NCBI GenBank assembly: GCA_030272585.1
Contig: BSYQ01000005.1
Coordinates: 2,666,001-2,730,000 of the forward strand
Origin: Bryopsis sp. KO-2023
Taxonomy: Eukaryota > Chlorophyta > Ulvophyceae > Bryopsidales > Bryopsidaceae
Reading direction: 5' to 3'
DNA length: 64,000 nucleotides
The notes under the pieces were generated by a model. The model worked only from the letters and a program-made list of their open reading frames with translations. It was not told the origin of the DNA and ran no database searches. Both the position numbers and the translations under genes were made by a program. Shown here piece after piece: positions 55,767 to 64,000 of this stretch. How positions within the stretch are numbered: position 1 is the first letter of the stretch; the number at the start of each line of letters is the position of its first letter.

Positions 55767-58113
55767 ATGTCCTCCGTTGACCTGAAAGCGCGGTCGTACG
55801 TGAAAGCGATTGAGCGCAGACCTGATTTGTGCTTTCCCGTCGGCTTTCGTATCCGCAACGAAGATGCCGAACAGATTTACCTGCACCTGCTCACACTCCG
55901 GCTCCACTTCGGTCTCAGATTGGTAAGCATATGTCGCTAATTTGTTGCTAGCCGCTCCAGGGTTTGTTTTAACTGTATCTGTTTTTTTTTGACAGGGACC
56001 TTTTCTGAGGGCTGCAAGTGCTCTGGACTCCGCCCTGGGTGACGACTACCACGCCGAGTTCCTGCTCCGAGCCCACGCAGAGATGAGCCCTCCATTGCGT
56101 GCTGTGGACCGGATTCTCGACAAAATCACTGTGTTACCACCCGGTCTGGTCCGCTCGAGGGATGTCACGCTTCTAAACCAGGACCCGGCCTACCCTTATA
56201 GCGTTCCAACTGGTGAGAAGTGAATCAGGAACTGGAATTGTTGTTGTGTTTCCTGTATCTGTTTTCCCCAAAAAATTTGTGGATCAGGAACTGGAATTGT
56301 TGTTGTGTTTCCTGTATCTGTTTTCCCCAAAAAATTTGTGGATCAGGAACTGGAATTGTTGTTGTGTTTCCTGTTTCTGTTTTCCCCAAAAAATTTGTGG
56401 ATCAGGAACTGGAATTGTTGTTGTATTTCCTGTTTCTGTTTTCCCCAAAATATTTGCATGTTTTTTTCTGTAGAACTGCTCCGGGAAAATGGGCTGTTGG
56501 GGCATCTGGATCAGATCCGACAAGAGGTGGATGCCATGCACCTGAAGGATCTGCGACTGAGCAGCACATTCCAACTGGACCTGCAAGTAGAAGCACCTAA
56601 AGCACCTAAAGCACCTGAAGCACCTGAAGCACCTGAAGCGCCTGAAGCACCAGCCGACACAGGTGTGGAGTTGTTTGTAACATTAGTGGCCCCTGAGGCA
56701 TTATGTTGCTTTTGGTATTGTTGTTGCTAATGGACAAACCCGTATTCATATTCAGAGAGAGAAGAGTGGTGGACTGCATATGAACCTGAAGCACCTGAAG
56801 CACCTGAAGCACCTGCCGACACAGGTGTGGAGTTGTTTGTAACATTAGTGGCCCCTGAGGCATTATGTTGCTTTTGGTATTGTTGTTGCTAATGGACAAA
56901 CCCGTATTCATATTCAGAGAGAGAAGAGTGGTGGACTGCATATGAACCTGAAGCACCTGAAGCACCTGAAGCACCTGCCGACACAGGTGTGGAGTTGTTT
57001 GTAACATTAGTGGCCCCTGAGGCATTATGTTGCTTTTGGTATTGTTGTTGCTAATGGACAAACCCGTATTCATATTCAGAGAGTGAAGAGTGGTGGACTG
57101 CATATGAACCAAAAGTCGGAGAAGGCAGTGGATCGGGGATCGAACCTGAAATGTCCAACCCCTGGACTGAACCTGATGAACTTGAACCTAAAGTCACCTG
57201 CGTAGGTGGTAGGGGCCCTCCACCTGGTCAGCCCCAAGGACCCCTCCCAAACATGATCCGACCTGGTCAGCCCCGAGGACCCCCCCCAAACATGATTCGA
57301 CCTGGTCAGGCCCGAGGACCCCCCCCAAACATGATCCGACCTGGTCAGGCCCGAGGACCCCCCCCAAACATGATCCGACCTGGTCAGGCCCGAGGACCCC
57401 CCCCAAACATGATCCGACCTGGTCAGGCCCGAGGACCCCCCCCAAACATGATCCGACCTGGTCAGGCCCGAGGACCCCCCCCAAACATGATCCGACCTGG
57501 TCTGGCCCGAGCCAACCGCCCAGGATGGGAGTTTGGCGGGGGTGGTGAGCAAGGATGGAGAGGAGGTGCAGAGTTTGGCGAGGGTGGTGAGCAAGGATGG
57601 AGAGGTGGTGCAGACCCGATCGGAACCAGGCCTGCAGACCCCAGACCTGAACACATGACCCGTTGGCCGATGGACTTTGATGGGCATCAGTGCGAAAACG
57701 ACGACTACGGGTACCCGGTCAGAAGAGGAAGGACGATGATCCGGGTCATGTCAGATCGGAGCAGGGAGCAGCACAGATCAGCGCAGAGGGAACGGATGCA
57801 GATGGTAACCGAGTACGCCTTTTTCCCAGACTATCAGGTTCAGTTCCCCATCACCTTCGCCAGCAACAGTGACCTTCTTCAATTTATTCAGAATGTGTAT
57901 CTGGAGAACTCATACAGCCTCCACAGGCTCCGAGAAGCATTGTTTCTGCACGGTATCCGTATCGATGAGAGGCATGTTTGGCGTGATCTCGACACTGGAC
58001 CCGTACATTTTGCGAGCCGTCCTGCAGACAAGAGTGTCGTGTATCGGGTCAGAGGTGTTTTTCCAGGTGGTCCGCTCCATGAGGAGCAGGAGCCTCCCCC
58101 CAGCCAATGGTGA
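55767..58113 (+). CDS. Passenger gene of the composite element: 577-aa protein of unknown function, six exons
   Basis: Exons 55767-55922, 55996-56212, 56474-56662, 56756-56824, 56918-56986 and 57080-58113 close to 1734 nt. The N-terminal part (about 190 aa) is globular (RSYVKAIERRPDLCFPVGFR, GDDYHAEFLLRAHAE, AVDRILDKITVLPPGL, GHLDQIRQEVDAMHLKDLRL). Then come EAP/KAP repeats, two identical 23-aa exons (EREEWWTAYEPEAP...ADT) and a partial third. A Pro-rich array of seven 13-residue repeats (GPPPNMIRPGQAR) follows, then Gly/Glu repeats (GGEQGWRGGAE) and a C-terminal globular part (YAFFPDYQVQFPITFAS, LREALFLHGIRIDERHVW). No family recognised. Being inside the element and facing its transposase, it may assist transposition or be captured host or viral cargo. 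Confidence 0.7.
56224..56459. repeat. Four tandem 59-bp repeats filling an intron of the passenger gene
   Basis: Copies start at 56224, 56283, 56342 and 56401 (ATCAGGAACTGGAATTG...). They lie wholly within the intron 56213-56473; each has a C/T-rich stretch, and the last copy runs into the real acceptor (TTTCTGTAG). Confidence 0.92.
56663..57079 (+). repeat. Tandem 162-bp exon-plus-intron repeats (2.6 copies)
   Basis: Each unit is a 93-bp intron (GTGTGG...TTCAG) plus a 69-bp exon. Introns are at 56663-56755, 56825-56917 and 56987-57079; exons at 56756-56824 and 56918-56986. Both exons have phase-1 borders and 23 codons, so any number of units keeps the frame. Units are nearly identical, including the introns. 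Confidence 0.88.
57229..57511 (+). repeat. 39-bp tandem array encoding seven 13-aa Pro-rich repeats
   Basis: Each 39-bp unit encodes GPPPNMIRPGQAR with small changes in the first, second and last copies. Units contain a C7-C8 run, a slippage-prone tract in coding sequence. Confidence 0.9.
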
Positions 58114-58370
58114 ACCCCAAACCTGATCTGATCTTATCTTATCTCCTCCCCCCAACCAATGGTGAACCCCAAACCTGACCTGATCTTATCTTATCTGGAC
58201 CTTCACAACTGATTGGGTTTTGAATTTGACGCTGTTTTTGATTCGTCTGTTTTCTGGAGCTGCCGTGCTTTTTTTTCTGAGGATCTGTTCAGTTTTTTTG
58301 TGCACGGGAGTTGTAATGAACATGGTGATCTTATGAGCCACATTTCTGTTTTGTTCGGTGGTCAAGTGCT
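58114..58370. other. 3' region of the passenger gene
   Basis: Begins with a short tandem duplication of AACCAATGGTGAACCCCAAA with following CTGATCTTATCTTATCT. No further coding seen. Confidence 0.5.
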
Positions 58371-58918
58371 TGGATTGTATGGACTTATGGGCTTTGGTGT
58401 AAGAATGTTTTCTGATTATTTGCTGCTCAGCCCTGAGTATGTGTTTTGGAGTCTTAAGGGTTGGAATTTCCAACTTGGAAATGATTCATAAATGTTAAGA
58501 CACTTTTGGATTGTATGGACTTATGGGCTTTGGTGTAAGAATGTTTTCTGATTATTTGCTGCTCAGCCCTGAGTTATGTGTTTTGGAGTCTTAAGGGTTG
58601 GAATTTCCAACTTGGAAATGATTCATAAATGTTAAGACACTTTTGGATTGTATGGACTTATGGGCTTTGGTGTAAGAATGTTTTCTGATTATTTGCTGCT
58701 CAGCCCTGAGTTATGTGTTTTGGAGTCTTAAGGGTTGGAATTTCCAACTTGGAAATGATTCATAAATGTTAAGACACTTTTGGATTGTATGGACTTATGG
58801 GCTTTGGTGTAAGAATGTTTTCTGATTATTTGCTGCTCAGCCCTGAGTTATGTGTTTTGGAGTCTTAAGGGTTGGAATTTCCAACTTGGAAATGATTCAT
58901 AAATGTTAAGACACTTTT
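58371..58918. repeat. Four tandem repeats of about 137 bp
   Basis: Copies start near 58371, 58507, 58644 and 58781 (TTGGATTGTATGGACTTATG...). Copies 2-4 look identical; copy 1 lacks one base. They lie in the gene-free strip between the two convergent genes. Confidence 0.92.
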
Positions 58919-58929
58919 GAAGTTCTGAA

Positions 58930-59130
58930 ATCTTGTTTACATCTCCAGAAAAAACAGGCCAGATCATATCCAAAAAAAAACAGGCCAAATCATATCAACA
59001 AAAAAAACAGGCCAGATCATATCCAAAAAAAAAACAGGCTAGATCATATCAAAAAAAAAACATCATATCAAAAAAAACACAACATATCAAAAAAAACACA
59101 ACATATAAAAAAAAAACAGGTCAGCAGAAC
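58930..59130. repeat. Short A-rich interspersed repeats (ACAGGCCAGATCATATC)
   Basis: At least four degenerate copies of AAAAAACAGGCCAGATCATA separated by A runs, decaying to CATATCAAAAAAAACA. Between the tandem array and the transposase 3' end. Confidence 0.8.
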
Positions 59131-59198
59131 ATATCAGAACATGTATACCCAGCACCCACCCATCCAAGAAGAACCTAGGCAAAACAGGACAGAACAGA

Positions 59199-61843
59199 TC
59201 ATTCACTGAGCATATGCAGATTGTCCCGGATCAAGGTCAGATCCCGCACTTTGGACACCTCCATCTGCCTCCTGCGCTTGTTGAGCTGATGTCCATTCAC
59301 ACTGAACATCCGCTCAACAGATGCGCTGGAGGCAGGGATGCAAAGGTATTCCGCAGCCAGCGCCGAAACTGTTGGGAACACAATTTGGTGTACCCTCCAC
59401 CAATCCAGAACAGATGCAGTACTTTGAATCACTCTTCTCACCCCACAAAATCTGTTCCACTCCTCAGACAAAGAACCGCCCGGACCAGAAGGAGGAGGAC
59501 ACACACTCAGCCAGTCCCGTTCTGGATTCTCATTTTTCTTTTTTTTCCTTCGATCTCCTCGTTCGCGGTGAGGGGGAACTGTTGGGTTGTTTTCTGATCT
59601 GCCCTGGTATTCCTCCATCAGGTGCACGCACTCCTTCAGCACATCTGCAACCCACTGATCAGGCCTGGGATATTGGTGCACCAGTTTTGGAAAGGCTCCC
59701 CGGGATCCCCACAGATACCGAGTCAGCTCAGGGTCGTCCAGTGCCAGGCGGGTCGGATCCAGATGCTGCATGCACCCCACTGCCAGGAGCCATTCGGGGT
59801 CATCGAATTCCTTGTCCATGAAGGTGCGGAGTTTGTCCCGAAAGGCTGTCACATTTTGATCCTGAAACACCATGGCGTCTACCGCAGCACTGATCCGGGC
59901 CATGAGCATCAGAACGGCACTGCCCGTAACCTTTTTTTCTGCCTCCAATACTTTCGTGGCTTCCTTGTACGGCTTCAGAGTGTGGTACAATTCCAGCAGG
60001 GTACTCCAGTCTTCAGAGCTGAGCATGTATTGGGGGGGAAGGAGTTCAAGGAGCTTGATCAAATCAGGTTTCAGGATCAGAAACCGATGTATCATATACC
60101 AGGTTGAATTCCAGCGGGTCTCCACTTCCAAGGTCAGTCTCAGCACTTTCTGTGATCTCCGAACAGGTCCAGGGCAGTCGGCAGGTTCCTCCACATCATC
60201 CAGATCGTCGGGACAAGGTTCTTCATCGCTTGAATACATCCGGTCAGGTGCTATTTGGTCAGCTTGCTCCTGACTCAGGTCTTCGTTCTCATTAGCCTCC
60301 TCTTCTGGAGCATCCACAATCTGAACCTCCTCCTCTAAATCTACAGGCAGGGTCTGATCAACCATGCTGATGCCTACCCCTGAGGCACCCGTCGATGAAG
60401 CGATCTGATCAGCCACCAATTGGCGGGCAGCCTGGGCACGTTGTGCTTCCTGTTCAGCTCGTTCTTTCCCCACCCGATTGATCTGAAACTCCTTCAGCTT
60501 TTCCCAATGAGTGGAGGCACCCATGACGGTCCTGCAGATGTCGTGTACCCTGGTCACTAAATTGCTCAGATCAGTTGGGGCGTGCTTGAAGGCTTTCTTG
60601 ACACCGAGGTTGATCCGATGGGTTCCGCATCCGTGCCAGTCGTACAGATTCTCCTGCTCGCAAGCGAGACCCATCCTGGCCTCATGATCTGTGACTATGC
60701 TGGCCCGATACTGATCCAGATTGAACTCCTTCCTGATTTCGTTCATTTTTTGGCAGATCATCTTAGCAGTTGCAGTTCCGTTCATCTCCCAGGTGCCGAG
60801 GCTGATCCGCTTCAGTTCGAACATGTCCCGTTCCAGATCCCGGTGGATATACACGGCGCCCATGGCAAGCCAGTGCTTGTGTTGCTGGGACCACCCGTCA
60901 GCAACAAAACAGGGTCTAAATCTGGTCAGATTCAGTTCCTGCAACTTCTTCCTCAGATCCTTGGCAGCCTGACCAACACAATGGGACATGGATTTGGCCG
61001 ACAGAGCCGGAGCAGATGCGTTCAGTTGGCTGCAGAGTTTGCGAAAGTGGTCGTCTTCCACGATTCTGAACGGTGCCCCAGTACTGACCACAAAGCACAT
61101 CACCTTGTCCCGATACTGTTTGAACTCCCGGGAAGTGGCCCCCCATTTTGAGACGTATGTCAGGGTTTTTTGCTTCCCAAACGATATGATCTTTTCCCCC
61201 TGTCGGCTCCGTTTCTGATTCCTTTCCTCATGCTCTACAACTTGTGCTCGATAAACATCGAATCCAACACTAACAGCCAGGTCCAGTTCAGTGCTGCTTC
61301 TGATACCATGTTTGGCTGCATGGTTGACAAGTGGGATCCTGCCACCCTTGATATATACAAGGTTGTCACCACAGATTCTGCATGATACAACAGTCTTGTT
61401 ACGTTGATCCTTGAACAGCATCAGCTTTCCAGCTTCATTTGTCACAAACATCGGATCAACCCAGGTATTACCCTGCTTCCCACCATCTGGATTCACATCT
61501 GCAATCAGCAGTGTCTCAATTGTACCAGATCCTATCACTGCAGGGCAGCACAAACACTTCACCCACCCCCCTAGCTGAGTCAGTTGCACAAGGCAGTCAC
61601 CTCCAGTGACCAGGTTGAAAACAAAGCAACACACCAGCTCAGAAATTGGAGTAACGCACTGTTTTCGGGGTCGGACGTTCGCCCTGAGCCCTGTTGCTCC
61701 ACGGATGGAACACTGCCCTCAGGACGACTTCCCAAACCCTCCGCAGATCCGGTTCCAGATCCACTCCGCCTCTGTGGTCCGAAGATACGGTGCAGCTGTT
61801 TTGGGGCAGTAACGCGCGCTTTTCCCTTTCCATGCCGAACCAT
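59199..61843 (-). CDS. BED-finger hAT transposase of the composite element (5' splice not resolved)
   Basis: A minus-strand frame of about 800 codons runs to the stop at 59199. A BED-type finger (CRICGDNLVYIKGGRIPLVN followed by HAAKH) is followed by the catalytic region with first Asp in FVADGWSQQHKHWLAMGA, second Asp in IVTDHEARMGLACE with HGCGTHRINLGVKKAF, and a long acidic insertion (EEVQIVDAPEEEANENEDLS). The C-terminal hAT dimerisation block is LAAEYLCIPASSASVERMFS with the catalytic Glu. The long frame has no ATG at its start. An upstream exon with ATG at 61843 (MVRHGKGKARVTAPKQLHRI) probably joins it through an intron near 61470-61640. The catalytic residues and the frame are intact, so it may be active. 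Confidence 0.85.
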
Positions 61844-62291
61844 TTTCCACGTCGCGAGTGGCCACGAGGTGACCTGAGCAGTATAAGGTGTTGATGGGAA
61901 CAGAATCCGTGTACGAACAGACCGTGAGTAACCACCGGCGCCAAGCATGACCAGATGCGGCTACGTAACGAGGGGCCGATCATAATCGGCCTTGCGCCGA
62001 TCATAATCGGCGCGAACCGACTTTGAACGGCGCAACCGATCACGACCACGATCACGATCAAGCGCCTCGCCCGGTCGGCGCTTGATCGGCCGATGTCGAA
62101 CGGTGTGATCGTGATCGGCCGTTCATAGTCGGCCGATTTCATCGGTCAGCCGATCAGAATGGTGATCGGCCGATCTCCATCGATGATCGGCCAAACCGAT
62201 TTGATCGGCGATCGATCTGATCGGGAAAACCCGATCACGATTTAATCGGTCGGACCGATCAATCCGTGACCGATTAGATCGTGATCGGATC
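61844..62291. repeat. GATC-rich right terminal array and transposase leader
   Basis: From about 61975 the sequence is packed with GATCGTGATCGG-type words mirroring the left end. The first 130 bases are presumably the transposase promoter and leader. Confidence 0.75.
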
Positions 62292-62300
62292 CATAGTATG
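62292..62300. other. Right border of the composite element: CATAGTATG
   Basis: Counterpart of 55118-55126. Confidence 0.6.
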
Positions 62301-62741
62301 CTGCCAACCCATGGAAGCCTCAGGGTAATCCACTGTGAAGCGTGTGTCAGCTTGCTTGTTGAGGAAGCCTTGAAAATGTGTTCCTGTCTTGTGTTGGTCC
62401 CAGACACAACACAAGACCAACACCTGACATGGACACGTGCTGATGTGGGATGGTTTAACTACCTGGATCTGTGCATGGTGGGACTTCTGACTGGCCTGGA
62501 GGAATTGGGATTGGACCGCTTGAGAACCTGTGAAGACCTTGGCATCTGGTTACCACATGCAGCCGGAAAACTTCTGATGGTACAGAGGACCAAACTCCCG
62601 GATCACACTCGTCGAATTCGATCCATGCTGATGTCGGGCCCTGCAAATGTCACATGCCATTCAACTTCAAAAGAAGGATTTGCAAACAAGGCTGCTGGAG
62701 AGGGAGTAACATCTGCGGATACTGATGGAGGGCTCACAAGT
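62301..62741 (-). other. Probable continuation of the interrupted Ty3/gypsy frame, then LINE 3' flank
   Basis: On the minus strand the first 150 or so bases stay open in the frame that leads into VVPDWDG of the integrase (QADTRFTVDYPEASMGWQHT). No RNase H or reverse transcriptase motif of a Ty3 element is recognisable before the LINE sequence begins at 62742. A plus-strand open frame over the same DNA has no recognisable content. Confidence 0.35.
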
Positions 62742-64000
62742 TTAACGGCTGTTGAGCGTACCATGAATGAGGATGCTGCTGGACTGGAGCTGGCTCTCCA
62801 TACACCCACCCCTGGTTCCTAAGGTAACCGTAAACCCCCCAGCAGAATCAGTAGTTTTTGAATGGACACGAATCTCAGTTTCGTGGGCTTGAAATGAATC
62901 CATATTCCCCTGAATAAACTTGTGTCCCATTTCTAAAAACACTGTTGCAGTGCGATCAAACCCAAAAGGTGCCACATAGAATCTTTTCAAGTGACGGTTT
63001 CTGCCCCAGCAAAAAGTCCCACCAAATTGACGAAAAAATGTCCCAAATTGTGTGAGAGCTTTAACTTTGAATGTGGCAATTGAATCCATGATGTACCCTG
63101 ACAGGAAGCCGGAGCGGTAGAGGTGCATCGTATCGTTGAAGATGGACTTCATTTGCTCCAAAATTGGAGGGAGGAAACCCGCCAGCAGAATCAGCTTTCC
63201 CACTGACGTGGAGTTGAAGCAGCCCGTCACCCATTGGCCCCCCATCCGGAATATGGAGGTCAGCATCTTCAGGATCCTTCGAGGCGCACCTGGCGAGTTG
63301 TGCACCACATGTGCCCAACAGAGACTGCCATAGAACAGTAATGGAACAATTGTCATCATGAAAAGTCGAGAAAGAACCCCCCCAGAAAATCCCCAATGTA
63401 CCCCGGCAAATCGCCTTAGCAAATTCAGTCTTTTTCTAGCCTTGTTCACCACTAGCGAAACATGTGGTTCAAAACTCAGGTGAGCATCAAAAGTAACCCC
63501 GAGCACTTTTACTGACTCAACTGCAGGGATCAGCCGTCCCGAAAGATAAAAGGAAAAAGCCCCATCAAATCTTGTTTTAGCCGGACGAAACAAAATGACC
63601 CCACACTTTGGTACTGAAAATGTCATTTGTACTCTACAGGCCCATGCAGAACAGACCGCCAAAGCCGCTTGTAAAGCCAGCTGTGCCACATCCAAGAGGC
63701 CCCTGGACGCAATGAAGAGATCATCCGCGTAGGCAACCACCAAAATATCCTCCGGGAGCAACCTCAGGAGCTCATCCAGAAAAATTGCAAACAGCAAAGG
63801 GCTCAGCGGGCTGCCCTGTGGAGTTCCTTTGTGTGGTCAATGGAGATAGAGCCGCCCATGGATTTCCAAGGAAGCACATCTGTCCGAGAGAAACGAGCGC
63901 GTCCAGCCAATCATGTAATCTTGGTAAGCATCCTCCACCATTCGCTGAATAACCCTTTCTTTCCAAACCACGTCAAAGGCTGATTTTAGATCCAAAGAGG
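62742..64000 (-). pseudogene. LINE (non-LTR) reverse transcriptase, 5' end beyond the window, one in-frame stop
   Basis: The minus strand enters at the right edge with LDLKSAFDVVWKERVIQRMV and SFLSDRCASLEIHGRLYLH. Then come an in-frame TGA (plus 63838-63840), KGTPQGSPLSPLLFAIFLDE, the catalytic VVAYADDLFI, KTRFDGAFSFYLSGRLIPAV, VKVLGVTFDAHLSFEPHVS and the thumb/C-terminal region (NKARKRLNLLRRFAGVHWG), to a stop at 62742. Motif order and GTPQGSPLSP identify a Jockey/I-type LINE ORF2. TGA is a stop in this genome (it ends MSH3), so this copy is broken. Confidence 0.85.

Larger units (their letters stand above)
55127..62291. mobile_element. 7.2-kb composite BED/hAT-type transposon with two convergent genes and GATC-rich ends
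   Basis: Bounded by GATCTGATCGATC on the left and, inverted, GATCCGATCACGATC on the right. Inside each end lies 300-450 bp crowded with GATCG/CGATC words (55127-55570 and 61975-62291). A plus-strand intron-containing gene (55767-58113) faces a minus-strand hAT transposase (59199-61843); between them are tandem repeats. It interrupts the Ty3/gypsy integrase frame. The transposase identity places it in hAT; the size, the passenger gene and the GATC arrays are unusual. Confidence 0.75.

Noticed and set aside
59321-59821. Plus-strand frames across the transposase gene
   Set aside because: Antisense shadows of the 800-codon minus-strand transposase frame.
62298-62822. 174-codon plus-strand open frame at the right border of the composite element
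   Set aside because: No family motif. It starts in the border sequence and overlaps the end of the minus-strand LINE frame, so chance openness is more likely.
1-64000. CRISPR arrays, operons, Shine-Dalgarno sites, rRNA genes
   Set aside because: None seen. The spliceosomal introns show a eukaryotic nuclear genome, so bacterial feature types were not forced.

Overview
This window is nuclear DNA from an intron-rich eukaryote. Gene structures are assembled from GT...AG introns whose phases close exactly, most with T-rich tracts before the acceptor. All three standard stop codons end convincing genes (MSH3 ends in TGA, the FG-GAP gene in TAG, a small secreted protein in TAA), so the code is standard. 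The gene content (a 3-ketoacyl-CoA synthase, a plant-type GT31 galactosyltransferase, a SnoaL-like/DUF2358 protein) points to an alga or another plastid-related protist rather than an animal or fungus. The exact lineage cannot be read from the sequence.

Left part (0-20 kb): a complete 12-exon MSH3 mismatch-repair gene (213-6884), a secreted seven-repeat FG-GAP protein (7457-9807), a tentative coiled-coil gene (11082-12526), several small secreted proteins (13064-13610, 15699-16720, 17128-17529), a small unknown gene (17613-18176) and a SnoaL-like gene (18660-19211). A gene-free, homopolymer-rich stretch (19.2-22.1 kb) follows, then a seven-exon protein kinase on the minus strand (22143-25899).

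Middle (26.3-34.6 kb): a near-perfect palindrome with two 2348-bp arms and a 69-bp spacer. Each arm carries a full copy of a six-exon gene for a secreted Ala/Cys-rich protein. The right arm was later hit by a 1085-bp non-autonomous hAT-type element with an 8-bp target duplication. Next come Cys-rich secreted proteins, one built of two related repeats.

Right of that (35.8-46.1 kb): housekeeping or metabolic genes, namely a ketoacyl-CoA synthase with an unusual C-terminal anchor, an F-box/WD40 protein and a GT31 glycosyltransferase. The last two are divergently transcribed.

The last 16 kb is a nest of mobile elements: a degenerate LINE-type ORF1, an intact Buster-like hAT transposon (50255-52476, perfect 8-bp target duplication), a Ty3/gypsy chromovirus integrase fragment with a candidate LTR, a 7.2-kb composite element (55127-62291) with GATC-rich ends, and a LINE reverse transcriptase running off the right edge. 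The composite element carries a BED/hAT transposase and a convergent, intron-containing gene of unknown function. That gene has been lengthened by tandem duplication of an exon together with its intron. It is the strongest candidate for something undescribed.
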